Shown here: piece by piece, positions 30,538-40,053 of the stretch
Layout: each line of letters opens with the position of its first letter
Position numbering within the stretch: the first letter of the stretch is position 1
Source of the DNA: Sphingopyxis sp. YR583
GTDB taxonomy: Bacteria > Pseudomonadota > Alphaproteobacteria > Sphingomonadales > Sphingomonadaceae
Direction: 5' to 3'
DNA: 64,000 nucleotides
Assembly (NCBI RefSeq): GCF_900108295.1
Contig: NZ_FNWK01000001.1
Coordinates: 2,533,851 to 2,597,850 of the forward strand
Position numbers and translations under genes: made by a program
Notes under the pieces: generated by a model
What the model was told of the DNA's origin: nothing
Databases searched by the model: none
What the model saw: only the letters and a program-made list of their open reading frames with translations

Positions 30538-30554
30538 GGTAAAGGCGACCTTAA
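30538..30554 (-). promoter_or_regulatory. CtrA-like site TTAA-N7-TTTACC before the chemoreceptor gene
   Basis: On the minus strand: TTAA, GGTCGCC, TTTACC. This is one mismatch from the CtrA consensus TTAA-N7-TTAAC and overlaps the lrp stop codon. The identical half-sites recur at 61473-61489 before the second chemoreceptor gene. Confidence 0.5.
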
Positions 30555-31051
30555 CCCGGCAGCGACGTCTTGCCCTCGGCGCCGGTCGAAGGGGAGGAAA
30601 CAGGATAACCCTCGAACGCCTTGATCGTGCGCAACGCAAAGGCGCTATGCATCGCCGCGACGCCCGGCAGGCGCGACAGGCAATGGCGGTGCAGCCGGTC
30701 GAAATCGGCGACGTTGCGCGCTGCGACGCGCAGCCGGTAATCGGACGCCCCGGACAAAAGCTGGCATTCGAGAATCTCGTCGAAACTTTTCACGGCGCTC
30801 TCGAACGCGGTCAGCGCCTCCTCGCTCTGCGACGTCAGGCTGATATCGACGAACACGTCGAGCCCCAGGCCGATGCTCTCGGGATTCAGCCGCGCGGTAT
30901 AGCCGGTGATGATCCCCGCAGCCTCCAGCGCCCGTATCCGCCTGTGGCATGCCGACGCCGACAGCCCGACCGCTTCGCCCAGCTCCGCCGCGGGCCGCGG
31001 GCCGCCGCGTTGAAGCAAGTCGAGCAACTTCACGTCGATCCGATCAATCAT
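30551..31051 (-). CDS. Lrp/AsnC family transcriptional regulator
   Basis: A 166-residue regulator: N-terminal HTH ([46 protein letters not shown]) and RAM effector domain ([26 protein letters not shown] ... [15 protein letters not shown]). It is divergent from ald, and regulators of this family commonly activate ald in response to alanine. The C-terminal 15 residues are Ser/Gly-rich and low complexity. Confidence 0.92.
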   Translation of the reverse strand: MIDRIDVKLLDLLQRGGPRPAAELGEAVGLSASACHRRIRALEAAGIITGYTARLNPESIGLGLDVFVDISLTSQSEEALTAFESAVKSFDEILECQLLSGASDYRLRVAARNVADFDRLHRHCLSRLPGVAAMHSAFALRTIKAFEGYPVSSPSTGAEGKTSLPG

Positions 31052-31209
31052 TGTGCGTCATCGATCCATTTCACGCCAAAATCGTGCAAACATGTCGCGA
31101 ATATGCGTAGGATATGCAAGCACCTCGCGAGCCATTTCTGCTAAAAACGCCGACAAGTTTTCGGCGGCCGCAGTCGATCGACGACGACATCCAAAATCGG
31201 AGAGCGACC
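31052..31209. promoter_or_regulatory. Divergent control region lrp/ald
   Basis: About 160 bases between two divergent starts. Contains a pair of ATATGC repeats (31101-31116), flanked by TCGCGA at about 31095 and 31125. It is AT-richer than its surroundings and is where the Lrp-type regulator would be expected to bind; no exact consensus can be asserted from one copy. Confidence 0.5.
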
Positions 31210-32325
31210 ATGATCATCGGCACCCCCAAGGAAATCAAGAATCACGAATATCGCGTCGGCCTGACCCCCGAAAGCGCGCGCGAACTCGTCGTCCACGGCC
31301 ACCGCGTCCTCGTTCAGACCGGCGCCGGCGAAGGCATCGGTGCGCACGACCGCTATTATGTCGAAGCGGGGGCCGAGATCGTCCAGACCGCCGAAGAGAT
31401 TTTCGCGACCTGCGAGATGGTCGTGAAGGTCAAGGAACCCCAGCCGGTCGAGCGCGCGATGCTGCGCCCCGATCAGATCCTCTACACCTATCTCCACCTC
31501 GCGCCCGACCCCGACCAGACGCGCGACCTGATGGCATCGGGCGCGGTCTGCATCGCCTATGAAACCGTCACCAGCCCGCACGGCGGGTTGCCGCTGCTGA
31601 AGCCGATGAGCCAGGTCGCGGGCCGCATGTCGATTCAGGCCGGCGCGACCGCGCTCGAAAAGGCGCACGGCGGCCGCGGCGTGCTCCTCGGCGGCGTCCC
31701 CGGCGTCGCGCCGGGCAAGGTCTGCGTGATCGGCGGCGGCGTCGTCGGCTTCAACGCCGCGCAGATGGCCGCCGGCCTTGGCGCCGACGTCACCATCCTC
31801 GACCGCGATCCCGAAGTGCTCGAACGCGTCGGCACCTTCTTCGAAGCGCGCGCCAAGACGCGCTTCTCGAACCGCGCCAACCTCGCCGAGTGCGTCGCAG
31901 AGGCCGACCTTGTGATCGGCGCGGTGCTGATCCCGGGTGCCGAAGCGCCGAAGCTCGTCACGCGCGAGATGCTCGGCACGATGCGTCCGGGCTCGGTACT
32001 CGTCGACGTCGCGATCGATCAGGGCGGCTGCTTCGAGACGAGCCATGCGACGACCCACGCCGACCCGACCTATGTGGTCGACGGCATCGTCCATTATGCG
32101 GTCGCGAACATGCCGGGCGCGGTCGCGCGCACCAGCACCTATGCGCTCAACAACGTCACGCTGCCGCACGCGCTGCGTATCGCCGATCTCGGCTGGAAAG
32201 ACGCTTTGAAACGCGACGTGCATCTTGCGCAGGGTTTGAACGTTTGGAATGGTAAGGTGACGTTCGAGGCCGTAGCCGAAGCGGTCGGAACCGATTATGT
32301 GCCTGTCGAACAGGCGCTCGCCTGA
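31210..32325 (+). CDS. ald: Alanine dehydrogenase
   Basis: A 371-residue NAD-dependent enzyme oxidising L-alanine to pyruvate and ammonium. Family marks: [20 protein letters not shown] at the start, VKVKEPQ (catalytic Lys), YTYLHLAPD (catalytic His), and the NAD-binding [22 protein letters not shown]. Full length. Its partner is the divergent Lrp-type regulator. ATG 31210 is certain; the open frame from 31114 is in the control region. Confidence 0.97.
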   Translation: MIIGTPKEIKNHEYRVGLTPESARELVVHGHRVLVQTGAGEGIGAHDRYYVEAGAEIVQTAEEIFATCEMVVKVKEPQPVERAMLRPDQILYTYLHLAPDPDQTRDLMASGAVCIAYETVTSPHGGLPLLKPMSQVAGRMSIQAGATALEKAHGGRGVLLGGVPGVAPGKVCVIGGGVVGFNAAQMAAGLGADVTILDRDPEVLERVGTFFEARAKTRFSNRANLAECVAEADLVIGAVLIPGAEAPKLVTREMLGTMRPGSVLVDVAIDQGGCFETSHATTHADPTYVVDGIVHYAVANMPGAVARTSTYALNNVTLPHALRIADLGWKDALKRDVHLAQGLNVWNGKVTFEAVAEAVGTDYVPVEQALA

Positions 32326-32352
32326 CAAAAGACAAAAGGACATAGAGAGACG

Positions 32353-32598
32353 ATGACCGACCCAGTGGCACCTCCCCCGCCGCCCCAAGACGGCGAACCG
32401 GAAGAAGAAAACGAAGTCCTGCGCGCGGCGCGCGAGCGCCAGCAGCAACGCGAAGCCGCCGAAGCGGCGCAGGCTGCGGATCAGGACGCGGGTAAGGGCA
32501 AGCGCGGCTGGAAAACCGCTGCTGCCGCGGGGCTCGGCATCGGCTCGGCGGCGGTGATCGCGGCGTTACTTTACGCGAACCGCGGCAAGATCAAGTGA
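32353..32598 (+). CDS. Small single-pass membrane protein
   Basis: An 81-residue protein: acidic, Pro-rich N terminus (PPPPPQDGEPEEENEVLRAA), a highly charged Gln/Glu/Ala helix (RERQQQREAAEAAQ), then a basic stretch and one transmembrane segment (AAAAGLGIGSAAVIAALLYA) with a short Lys-rich tail. No family recognised. It follows ald by 27 bases and is followed by a terminator, so ald and this gene may be one transcript. Confidence 0.6.
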   Translation: MTDPVAPPPPPQDGEPEEENEVLRAARERQQQREAAEAAQAADQDAGKGKRGWKTAAAAGLGIGSAAVIAALLYANRGKIK

Positions 32599-32664
32599 CG
32601 CATTTCCCCGCGCTGAAAGCGTAGGGCAAATCAATGCGTCATTCCGGGAATGACCGGACTCCAG

Positions 32665-32690
32665 AGGGCGGCCGTGTGCCGCCCTTTTTT
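32665..32690 (+). terminator. Rho-independent terminator after ald and the small gene
   Basis: Stem AGGGCGGC / GCCGCCCT (32665-32672 with 32678-32685), loop CGTGT, followed by six Ts. Confidence 0.9.
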
Positions 32691-32701
32691 GGAGACGCGT
32701 C

Positions 32702-32838
32702 TGCTTAGGGGTGGAGAACTGCCGTTCCCCCATCTGTCATCCCGGCGAAGGCCGGGATCTCGCCGGCGTGTAAATCCGAGAGGTTGAGATCCCGGCCTTC
32801 GCCGGGATGACGAACTTGATGGTGGCAGCTATCGGTCG
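32702..32838. repeat. Composite palindromic element, copy 1
   Basis: Core perfect 25-base inverted repeat (32736-32760 and 32787-32811). It is flanked on the left by TGCTTAGGGGTGG ... CGTTCCC and on the right by CAGCTATCGGTCG. The same flanks bracket a palindrome of a different core at 49687-49830, so the unit is larger than the hairpin and behaves as a module. Confidence 0.8.
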
Positions 32839-32959
32839 ACATCGCTCGCGCCCCACGAAATCACCCGAATTAATCCCCTACGCTCCTAAGCAATTGCATA
32901 TCGCGGCGGGAAGGCTTACCGGCACCGCATCGACCGTTTAGAGTCAGGACAGGGCTGAT

Positions 32960-33409
32960 ATGGCTGGCAATCAACCGAGTGCGCGTCCGCGCTCTCCGCA
33001 CCTACAGGTGTATAAATGGACCCCCGCAATGGCGGTCTCCATCTTCCACCGCGTCAGTGGCGATGGTCTCGCGATCGTCGGCGGCCTGATGTTCCTCGGC
33101 TGGCTGGGCGCGCTTGCTGCGGGCCCGGAGGCCTATGCGGCGTTCATTGCGTGCGTGTGGCACGACCCCAGCCCCGAAATCGGCACCGTCCACCAGATCA
33201 CCAATCTCCTTGGCAAGGTCGTGCTGATCGGGCTGACCTGGGCCTTTTTTCAGCATCTCTTCTCGGGTCTGCGCCACTTCGTGCTCGACACCGGCGCGGG
33301 TTATGAGCTCAAGACCAACAAGCTCTGGTCGACGCTGATCTTCATCGGATCGATCACCGCGACCGCCGCGGTATGGCTCTATGCAACTGCGGAGGCGCTC
33401 AATGGGTAA
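32960..33409 (+). CDS. sdhC: Succinate dehydrogenase, cytochrome b556 subunit
   Basis: A 149-residue membrane anchor: SPHLQVYKWTPAMAVSIFHRVSG is the SdhC hallmark, and HLFSGLRHFVLD in the third helix carries a haem-ligand His. Three hydrophobic helices. It anchors the SdhA/B catalytic part and passes electrons to quinone. The start of sdhD overlaps its end by 8 bases. Confidence 0.95.
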   Translation: MAGNQPSARPRSPHLQVYKWTPAMAVSIFHRVSGDGLAIVGGLMFLGWLGALAAGPEAYAAFIACVWHDPSPEIGTVHQITNLLGKVVLIGLTWAFFQHLFSGLRHFVLDTGAGYELKTNKLWSTLIFIGSITATAAVWLYATAEALNG

Positions 33410-33809
33410 CGGAACGCGTCTCGGCCGCGTGCGCGGACTTGGTTCGTCGCACCATGGCTCGCACCACTGGATCCAGCAGCGCCTGACCGCGCTCGCCAAT
33501 ATCCTGCTTGTCGTCTGGTTCGTCGTCTCGATGTTCCGTCTGCCGCTCGGCGATCATGCTGCGGTGCTGCGCTGGGCGTCGAACCCGACGGTCGCGCTCG
33601 CACTGATCCTGCTGACCGCCAGCGTCTTCTGGCACCTGAAGCTCGGGCTGCAGGTGATGATCGAGGATTATGTCCACGGCGAAGCGACCAGGATCCTGTC
33701 GCTCGTCCTTTTGAATTTCTACGCGATCGGCGGCGCCGCTTACGGCATCTTCGCCATCATCCGCATCGCGCTTGCGCCCGCCGCCGGGCTTGCTCCGGGG
33801 GGCATGTAA
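33402..33809 (+). CDS. sdhD: Succinate dehydrogenase, hydrophobic membrane anchor subunit
   Basis: A 135-residue three-helix protein: [26 protein letters not shown] at the start, then [12 protein letters not shown] and [20 protein letters not shown], with the second His conserved for haem. ATG 33402 gives the family start [14 protein letters not shown]; 33381 is inside sdhC. It is followed by sdhA with a single base between stop and ATG. Confidence 0.95.
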   Translation: MGNGTRLGRVRGLGSSHHGSHHWIQQRLTALANILLVVWFVVSMFRLPLGDHAAVLRWASNPTVALALILLTASVFWHLKLGLQVMIEDYVHGEATRILSLVLLNFYAIGGAAYGIFAIIRIALAPAAGLAPGGM

Positions 33810-33810
33810 G

Positions 33811-35625
33811 ATGACCGACGCCTACAAGATCATCGACCATATCTATGACACCGTCGTCGTCGGCGCCGGCGGCTCGGGCCTTCGCGCCACGATGGGCAGC
33901 GCCGAAGCGGGACTGAAGACCGCCTGCATCACCAAGGTGTTCCCGACGCGCAGCCACACCGTCGCGGCGCAGGGCGGTATTGCCGCCTCGCTCGGCAACA
34001 ATTCGCCCGACCATTGGCAGTGGCACATGTACGACACCGTCAAGGGCTCCGACTGGCTCGGCGACCAGGACGCGATCGAATATATGGTCCGCGAAGCCCC
34101 GAATGCGGTTTACGAACTTGAGCACGCCGGCGTGCCGTTTTCGCGTAACCAGGACGGCACCATCTATCAGCGCCCGTTCGGCGGCCATATGCAGAATATG
34201 GGCGAAGGCCCGCCGGTGCAGCGCACCTGCGCCGCGGCGGACCGCACCGGCCACGCGATGCTCCATGCGCTCTATCAGCAGTCGCTGAAATATGACGCGG
34301 ACTTCTTCATCGAATATTTCGCGCTCGACCTGATCATGGAAGACGGCCCCGACGGCAAGGTATGCCGCGGCGTCATCGCACTGTGCATGGAAGATGGCAG
34401 CATCCACCGCTTCCGCAGCCAAGCCGTCGTGCTCGCGACCGGCGGCTATGGCCGTTGCTATTTCACCGCGACCTCGGCGCACACCTGCACCGGCGACGGT
34501 GGCGGCATGGTGCTGCGCGCCGGCTTGCCGCTTCAGGATATGGAATTCGTCCAGTTCCACCCGACCGGCATCTACGGCGCCGGCGTCCTCATCACCGAGG
34601 GCGCGCGCGGCGAGGGCGGATATCTGACGAACTCCGAAGGCGAGCGTTTCATGGAACGCTACGCCCCCTCGGCAAAGGATCTGGCGTCGCGCGACGTTGT
34701 TTCGCGTTCGATGGCACTCGAAATCCGCGAAGGCCGCGGCGTCGGTCCGCACAACGACCATATCTACCTGCACCTCGACCATATCGATCCCGCGGTGCTC
34801 GCCGAGCGCCTGCCGGGGATCACCGAGAGCGGCAAGATTTTCGCGGGCGTCGATCTGACGCGCCAGCCGCTCCCCGTCGTGCCGACGGTCCATTACAATA
34901 TGGGCGGCATTCCCTGTAACTATCATGGCGAAGTCGTCACGCTCGGCAAGGATGGCCCTGACACGGTCGTCCCAGGTCTGTTCGCGGTCGGCGAAGCGGC
35001 ATGCGTGTCGGTCCATGGCGCGAACCGCCTCGGTTCGAACAGCCTGATCGATCTCGTGGTCTTTGGCCGCGCGACGGGGCACCGCCTCAAGGAAATCCTC
35101 AAGCCCGGCGCCGCGCAGGCCGCCTTGCCCAAGGACAGCGCCGACATCGCGCTCGCGCGTCTCGACCATTTCCGCAATGCGAACGGCGGCTCGCCGACGG
35201 CGGAAATCCGCACCGAGATGCAGCGCGCCATGTCGCAGCACGCCGCGGTGTTCCGCACCGACGAACTGATGGCGGAGGGCAGGGAAAAGCTCACCAAAAC
35301 CTATCAGCGGATGAACGACGTTCACGTCACCGACCGCAGCCTGATCTGGAATACCGACCTCATCGAAACGCTCGAGCTCGACAATCTGATCAGCCAGGCG
35401 ACGGTGACGATGCATTCGGCGTTCAACCGCAAGGAAAGCCGCGGCGCCCACGCGCACGAGGATTTCCCGAATCGCGACGATGCGACGTGGATGAAGCACA
35501 CAGTCGCATGGTTCGACGGCTGGGGCGGCAAGGGCGGCGGCGTTCGCCTCGATTATCGCCCGGTCCACGAATATACGCTCTCGGACGATGTCGAATATAT
35601 CAAGCCGAAGGCGCGCGTTTACTGA
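33811..35625 (+). CDS. sdhA: Succinate dehydrogenase, flavoprotein subunit
   Basis: A 604-residue flavoprotein: FAD motif [25 protein letters not shown]-linking His49 in [15 protein letters not shown], substrate-site region [25 protein letters not shown], and [21 protein letters not shown]. Complete length. The iron-sulfur subunit gene sdhB, expected next in many alphaproteobacteria, does not follow; the next gene is on the opposite strand after a terminator. Confidence 0.97.
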   Translation: MTDAYKIIDHIYDTVVVGAGGSGLRATMGSAEAGLKTACITKVFPTRSHTVAAQGGIAASLGNNSPDHWQWHMYDTVKGSDWLGDQDAIEYMVREAPNAVYELEHAGVPFSRNQDGTIYQRPFGGHMQNMGEGPPVQRTCAAADRTGHAMLHALYQQSLKYDADFFIEYFALDLIMEDGPDGKVCRGVIALCMEDGSIHRFRSQAVVLATGGYGRCYFTATSAHTCTGDGGGMVLRAGLPLQDMEFVQFHPTGIYGAGVLITEGARGEGGYLTNSEGERFMERYAPSAKDLASRDVVSRSMALEIREGRGVGPHNDHIYLHLDHIDPAVLAERLPGITESGKIFAGVDLTRQPLPVVPTVHYNMGGIPCNYHGEVVTLGKDGPDTVVPGLFAVGEAACVSVHGANRLGSNSLIDLVVFGRATGHRLKEILKPGAAQAALPKDSADIALARLDHFRNANGGSPTAEIRTEMQRAMSQHAAVFRTDELMAEGREKLTKTYQRMNDVHVTDRSLIWNTDLIETLELDNLISQATVTMHSAFNRKESRGAHAHEDFPNRDDATWMKHTVAWFDGWGGKGGGVRLDYRPVHEYTLSDDVEYIKPKARVY

Positions 35626-35645
35626 TCGGCTTTGCGGAACAAGCG

Positions 35646-35676
35646 GGGGTCGCGAGCGATCGCGGCCCCTTTTTTT
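35646..35676 (+). terminator. Rho-independent terminator of the sdhCDA operon
   Basis: Stem GGGGTCGCG / CGCGGCCCC (35646-35654 with 35661-35669, one G-U pair), loop AGCGAT, then a run of seven Ts, 20 bases after the sdhA stop. Confidence 0.92.
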
Positions 35677-35685
35677 GTCTTCGCG

Positions 35686-35979
35686 TTATTCGCCGAACAG
35701 GCTGTGTACGGGGTTGATGTCGGAAAAGGGCACGTCGACGTCCTGGCCCATGAGCCACAATTTCTGGCACGCGATGGCAAAGAACATCACGGCGATCGTC
35801 CACACGATGAAGGTCTTGCGGGCGATCCAGCGGCGTTCGGCCTCGGCCGCCTTGGCGCGCGCCTTGTGGTCGATGCCCAATTCGCCCTCGAATTCGGCGA
35901 CGAGCTGAGCACGGCGGGTACGCGAAATATTCGCGATACTCGCGTCACCTTCTTCGCGTTTCGGTCGGCGTTTCGCCAT
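35686..35979 (-). CDS. Small membrane protein of unknown function
   Basis: A 97-residue protein. ATG 35979 gives a basic N terminus (MAKRRPKREEGD), a charged helix (RRAQLVAEFEGELGIDHKARAKAAEAERRW), and one transmembrane segment (TFIVWTIAVMFFAIACQKLWL). No family recognised. The upstream in-frame ATG at 36069 gives an unlikely extension. It follows the DUF167 gene by 73 bases and may be at the end of the leuCD transcript. Confidence 0.55.
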   Translation of the reverse strand: MAKRRPKREEGDASIANISRTRRAQLVAEFEGELGIDHKARAKAAEAERRWIARKTFIVWTIAVMFFAIACQKLWLMGQDVDVPFSDINPVHSLFGE

Positions 35980-36052
35980 AGCTCCACCTTGGCCCCAGCT
36001 AGTCCAGCCTCCATCTATAGCGCCGTGCCCCTGCCAATTGGTTAACTCCGCG

Positions 36053-36334
36053 CTATCGACTCGTCGCAATTCCGATCAATTTGATGCGGGAGGATGCCCC
36101 GCGAAGCAGCGTCAGATCGCGCGGCGGACGGCCGAGCGCCGCGGCAAGCAGGCGTAGCACGGCTTCGTTCGCGGCGCCGTCGGCGGGCGGCGCGGTGACG
36201 CGAACCTGTATGGAGCCGTTCTCGACGCGGATGTCTTCGCGCCGCGCGCCGGGCGTCACGCGCACCTCGACCCGCCCGGTCGCGGCGAGCGCGCGTAGCG
36301 CTCCGCTCAGCGCAGGGTCGGGGCGATATTTCAG
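36053..36334 (-). CDS. DUF167 (YggU) family protein, start probably CTG
   Basis: A protein of about 93 residues with the DUF167 core RVTPGARREDIRVENGSIQVRVTAPPADGAANEAVLRLLA and a closing GASSRIKLIGI. The first ATG or GTG after the preceding gene is the GTG at 36265, which would delete the first beta strand (VEVRVTPG). A CTG at 36334-36332 overlaps the TGA of the quinone reductase (CTGA), giving the expected length, so a rare CTG start with translational coupling is the best reading. Function of the family is not established. Confidence 0.75.
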   Translation of the reverse strand: MKYRPDPALSGALRALAATGRVEVRVTPGARREDIRVENGSIQVRVTAPPADGAANEAVLRLLAAALGRPPRDLTLLRGASSRIKLIGIATSR

Positions 36335-37329
36335 ATGGTGATGACCAGCTTGCCGACCGCCGTCCGGTCGCCAAGCTTGGCAATCGCCTTGCCGCCATCC
36401 TCCAGGCGGAAACTTTCGGTGACGCGCGGCTGGATCTTGCCCTGCTCCCAAAGCTGGAACAGGCGCGCGATATTGGCGCGGTTGCGCGCGGGTTCGCGCA
36501 TCACGAACGCGCCCCAGAACACGCCCGCGACGTCGCAGCTCTTGAGCAAGGTCAGGTTGAGCGGCAGGCGCGGAATGCCGGCGGGGAAACCGACGACGAG
36601 GTAGCGGCCTTCCCATGCGATCGAACGCAGCGCAGGCTCGGCATAATCGCCCCCGACCGCGTCATAGATCACATTGGCGCCATTGGGACCGACGGCTTCC
36701 TTGAACTTGTTGGCGAGTTCTTTCGACTGGTCCTTGTCGAACGGCTGGCGGCCATAGACGACAACCTCGTCTGCACCCGCCTGACGGGCGATTTCGCCCT
36801 TTTCCTCGCTCGACACGCCGGCGACGACGCGCGCACCGAACGCCTTGCCGAGTTCGACCGCCGCGATGCCGACACCGCCCGAGGCGCCGAGGACGAGCAA
36901 GGTGTCGCCTTCCTCGATATGCCCGCGATCGACCAGCGCGTGGATGCTGGTGCCATAGGTCATCAGCAACGAGGCACCTTCCGCGAAGCCATGCGCTTCG
37001 GGAAGGTGGTAGACATTGTGCACGGAAACCGCGACCGCTTCGGACATTCCACCGTTGCCGCAGCCCGCAATCACCCGGTCGCCGACCTTGAACTCCGTGA
37101 CACCTTCGCCAACTTCGGCAACGAGCCCAGCGACTTCACCGCCCGGCGCGAACGGGCGTTCGGGGCGGAACTGATATTTATCCTCGATGATCAACACGTC
37201 GGGAAAGTTGACCGCGCAGGCCTTCACATCGATCACGATCTGGCCCTTGCCTGCGGTCGGACGCGGCAGCTCGCCCAGTTGGAGCGTTTCGGGGCCGCCG
37301 GTTGCGGTCGACAAGAGAGCCTTCATCAT
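36331..37329 (-). CDS. NADPH:quinone oxidoreductase (MDR family)
   Basis: A 332-residue zinc-free medium-chain reductase: ALLSTATGGPETLQLGELP, GGEVAGLVAEVGEGVTEFKVGDRV, NADPH site LLVLGASGGVGIAAVELGKAFGARVVAGVSS. Acceptor could be quinones or enoyl compounds. It is 27 bases downstream of leuD and its TGA carries the CTG start of the DUF167 gene. Confidence 0.92.
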   Translation of the reverse strand: MMKALLSTATGGPETLQLGELPRPTAGKGQIVIDVKACAVNFPDVLIIEDKYQFRPERPFAPGGEVAGLVAEVGEGVTEFKVGDRVIAGCGNGGMSEAVAVSVHNVYHLPEAHGFAEGASLLMTYGTSIHALVDRGHIEEGDTLLVLGASGGVGIAAVELGKAFGARVVAGVSSEEKGEIARQAGADEVVVYGRQPFDKDQSKELANKFKEAVGPNGANVIYDAVGGDYAEPALRSIAWEGRYLVVGFPAGIPRLPLNLTLLKSCDVAGVFWGAFVMREPARNRANIARLFQLWEQGKIQPRVTESFRLEDGGKAIAKLGDRTAVGKLVITI

Positions 37330-37356
37330 CTTCTCCTCTATGGTGTTCTATAAGCC

Positions 37357-37947
37357 CTATGCAGCGGGGCGCATCCACGGCCGATCGGCGTCGAGCTGCC
37401 GTTCGTAGGCACCGATTGCCGCGTCGCTCTTTTCGGTCAGCGAAATCTCGTCGAGCCCCTCGAGCAGGCACATCTTGCGGAACGGATCGATCTCGAAGGT
37501 GAAGCGGTCCTGAAACTGCGTCGTCACGGTCTGATGCTCGAGGTCGACGAACACCGGATCGGTCGCCGCGACCTCCATCAGCCGGTCGATCGCCGCCTGC
37601 GGCAAGACAACGGGCAGGATGCCGTTCTTGACCGCATTGCCCGAGAATATATCCGAATAAGAGGGCGCGATCACAACGCGGATGCCAAGGTCGCCGAGCG
37701 CCCATGCGGCATGCTCGCGGCTCGACCCGCAACCGAAATTGTCGCCCGCGATCAGGATCGGCGCGCCCTTATATTCGGCGCTGTCGAACAGATTGTCGGG
37801 GTCTTTGCGGATCGCCTCGAACGCGCCGCGGCCCATGCCCTCGCGCGTCGTTGTCTTCAGCCAGTGCGCAGGGATGATGACGTCGGTGTCGATATTCTTG
37901 AGCCCGAACGGAATCGCGCGGCCTTCGACCTTGTCGAGCGGGGTCAT
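37357..37947 (-). CDS. leuD: 3-Isopropylmalate dehydratase small subunit
   Basis: A 196-residue swivel-domain subunit: [30 protein letters not shown] and [20 protein letters not shown]. With LeuC it isomerises 2- to 3-isopropylmalate in leucine synthesis. ATG 37947 overlaps the leuC stop by 4 bases (ATGA); longer frame upstream is a leuC shadow. Confidence 0.97.
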   Translation of the reverse strand: MTPLDKVEGRAIPFGLKNIDTDVIIPAHWLKTTTREGMGRGAFEAIRKDPDNLFDSAEYKGAPILIAGDNFGCGSSREHAAWALGDLGIRVVIAPSYSDIFSGNAVKNGILPVVLPQAAIDRLMEVAATDPVFVDLEHQTVTTQFQDRFTFEIDPFRKMCLLEGLDEISLTEKSDAAIGAYERQLDADRPWMRPAA

Positions 37948-39374
37948 GCCATGAGCTCCCTGACGTCTGTAAGCTTGCCCGTCACCGCCGCCGCCGCCGC
38001 CATCGCGGGGCTGACGAGGTGCGTGCGTGCGCCGGGGCCCTGACGCCCGACGAAATTGCGGTTGCTCGTCGATGCGCAGCGTTCGCCTGCGGGCACCTTG
38101 TCGGGGTTCATTGCAAGGCATGCCGAGCAGCCGGGCTCGCGCCACTCAAGCCCCGCGTCGGTGAAGATGCGGTCGAGACCCTCGGCCTCGGCCTGCGCCT
38201 TCACGAGTCCCGATCCCGGGACGACGATCGCCCAGCGGACATTGTCGGCCTTGTGGCGCCCCTTGATCACCGCAGCGGCGGCACGCAGATCCTCGATGCG
38301 GCTGTTGGTGCAACTGCCGATGAAGATATTCTCGATTGGCACGTCCTGCATCCGCGTGCCCGGTTCGAGACCCATATACGCCAGCGATTTGGCGGCCGCG
38401 GTCTGCTTCGACGGATCGGCGAAGCTGTCGGGGGCAGGGACCACCCCGGTGATCGGCACGACATCCTCGGGGCTGGTGCCCCAGGTGACGCTCGGCGCGA
38501 TGTCGGCCGCGTCGATGATGACGGTCTTGTCATAGGTCGCGCCGGGATCGGTCGCGAGGCTTGTCCAGTAAACCACCGCAGCGTCCCAGTCGGCGCCCTT
38601 CGGTGCATAAGGACGGCCCTTGATATAGGCGAAGGTCGTCTCATCGGGCGCGATCAGGCCCGCGCGCGCGCCGCCCTCGATCGCCATGTTGCTGACGGTC
38701 AGGCGGCCCTCGATCGACAGCGCGCGGATCGCGCTGCCGGTATATTCGATGACATGGCCGGTGCCGCCCGCGGCGCCGATGACGCCGGTGATGTGGAGGA
38801 TGATGTCCTTCGCGCTGATGCCGGGGCCGACTTCGCCCTCGACGCGCACTTCCATCGTTTTCGACGGCTGGAGCAGCAGGGTCTGCGTCGCGAGCACATG
38901 TTCGACCTCGCTCGTCCCGATGCCGAAGGCGAGCGCGCCGATGCCACCGTGGCACGCGGTGTGGCTGTCACCGCAGACGATCGTCGTGCCGGGCAGCGAA
39001 AAGCCCTGCTCGGGACCGACGACATGGACGATGCCCTGTTCGGGTGCGACCGCGTCGATGTAGCGGATGCCGAATTCGGGGGCGTTCTTTTCGAGCGCCG
39101 CGAGCTGCGCCGCGCTTTCGGGGTCGGCGATCGGCAGCTTGTTGCCGTTCGCATCGAGCCGAGCCGTGGTCGGTACATTGTGATCGGGCACCGCGAGCGT
39201 CAGGTCGGGACGGCGTACCGTGCGGCCGGTCGCGCGAAGCCCCGCAAACGCCTGCGGGCTGGTGACTTCATGGACGAGGTGACGGTCGATGAAGATCAAG
39301 GCGGTGCCATCGGGGCGCTGTTCGACGACATGCGCGTCCCATATTTTCTCATAAAGGGTGCGGGGCCGAGTCAT
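37944..39374 (-). CDS. leuC: 3-Isopropylmalate dehydratase large subunit
   Basis: A 476-residue aconitase-family subunit holding the 4Fe-4S cluster: [35 protein letters not shown], and [11 protein letters not shown] provide the three Cys ligands. [12 protein letters not shown] at the start is typical. It heads the run leuC-leuD-quinone reductase-DUF167. No leuA, leuB or leader peptide is in the window. Confidence 0.97.
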   Translation of the reverse strand: MTRPRTLYEKIWDAHVVEQRPDGTALIFIDRHLVHEVTSPQAFAGLRATGRTVRRPDLTLAVPDHNVPTTARLDANGNKLPIADPESAAQLAALEKNAPEFGIRYIDAVAPEQGIVHVVGPEQGFSLPGTTIVCGDSHTACHGGIGALAFGIGTSEVEHVLATQTLLLQPSKTMEVRVEGEVGPGISAKDIILHITGVIGAAGGTGHVIEYTGSAIRALSIEGRLTVSNMAIEGGARAGLIAPDETTFAYIKGRPYAPKGADWDAAVVYWTSLATDPGATYDKTVIIDAADIAPSVTWGTSPEDVVPITGVVPAPDSFADPSKQTAAAKSLAYMGLEPGTRMQDVPIENIFIGSCTNSRIEDLRAAAAVIKGRHKADNVRWAIVVPGSGLVKAQAEAEGLDRIFTDAGLEWREPGCSACLAMNPDKVPAGERCASTSNRNFVGRQGPGARTHLVSPAMAAAAAVTGKLTDVRELMA

Positions 39375-39522
39375 GCGGGTTCACTTACGCTTGTGGAACA
39401 ACAATGCAAGCGAGTGGCGATCGAAAACGCAATTTTCGGTCGCGAGGTCTCTCCCATCTCTCACCTCTTTGCCATCCCGGATCTAGGTGGCCTCGCTTCA
39501 GCAACGGGCCTATAATGCGTCC

Positions 39523-40053
39523 ATGTCGACGCTCGCCATCATTGCTCTGATCCTTGCCACCGTCGTGGCGATGGAATGCGTCGCTTGGGCGAGCCACAAA
39601 TATATCATGCACGGCTTTGGCTGGGCGTGGCACCGCGACCATCACGAGCCGCATGACAAGATGTTGGAAAAGAACGATCTGTTCGGTCTCGTCGGTGCGG
39701 CGATGAGCATTTCGATGTTCGCGGTCGGCAGCCCGATGATCATGGGCATGGATGCCTGGGAGCCGGGGACATGGATCGGGCTTGGTATCCTCTTCTACGG
39801 CATCATCTACACGCTCGTACACGACGGGCTGGTCCACCAGCGCTATTTTCGCTGGGTGCCGCGGCGCGGCTATGCAAAGCGGCTGGTGCAGGCGCACAAG
39901 CTCCACCATGCGACGATCGGCAAGGAAGGCGGTGTCAGCTTCGGGTTTGTCCTCGCGCGCGATCCGGCGAAACTGAAGGCGGAACTGAGGGCGCAGCGCG
40001 ACGCCGGAATCGCTGTGGTGCGCGAGGCGCTTGCCGATCAGGCGGTGCGATAG
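39523..40053 (+). CDS. crtZ: Beta-carotene hydroxylase (CrtZ type)
   Basis: A 176-residue diiron hydroxylase with HKYIMHGFGWAWHRDHHEPH, HDGLVHQRY and AHKLHHA, the full histidine set of CrtZ, and four hydrophobic segments. It would add 3- and 3'-hydroxyls to carotenoids, consistent with yellow pigments (zeaxanthin, nostoxanthin) of sphingomonads. No other crt gene is nearby. ATG 39523 gives MSTLAIIALILATVV; the stop overlaps the convergent GST stop region by 16 bases. Confidence 0.93.
   Translation: MSTLAIIALILATVVAMECVAWASHKYIMHGFGWAWHRDHHEPHDKMLEKNDLFGLVGAAMSISMFAVGSPMIMGMDAWEPGTWIGLGILFYGIIYTLVHDGLVHQRYFRWVPRRGYAKRLVQAHKLHHATIGKEGGVSFGFVLARDPAKLKAELRAQRDAGIAVVREALADQAVR

Larger units (their letters stand above)
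32599..32959. other. Gene-free spacer of 361 bases before sdhC
   Basis: Holds the terminator at 32665-32690 and the composite repeat at 32702-32838. The last 120 bases (32839-32959) must contain the sdh promoter but show no clear sigma-70 hexamers to me. No RNA gene recognised. Confidence 0.6.

Noticed and set aside
32736..32811. Palindromes as CRISPR repeats
   Set aside because: Copies are far apart, differ in core sequence, and have no regular spacers or cas genes.
33757..35568. 603-codon minus frame opposite sdhA
   Set aside because: Antisense shadow of sdhA.
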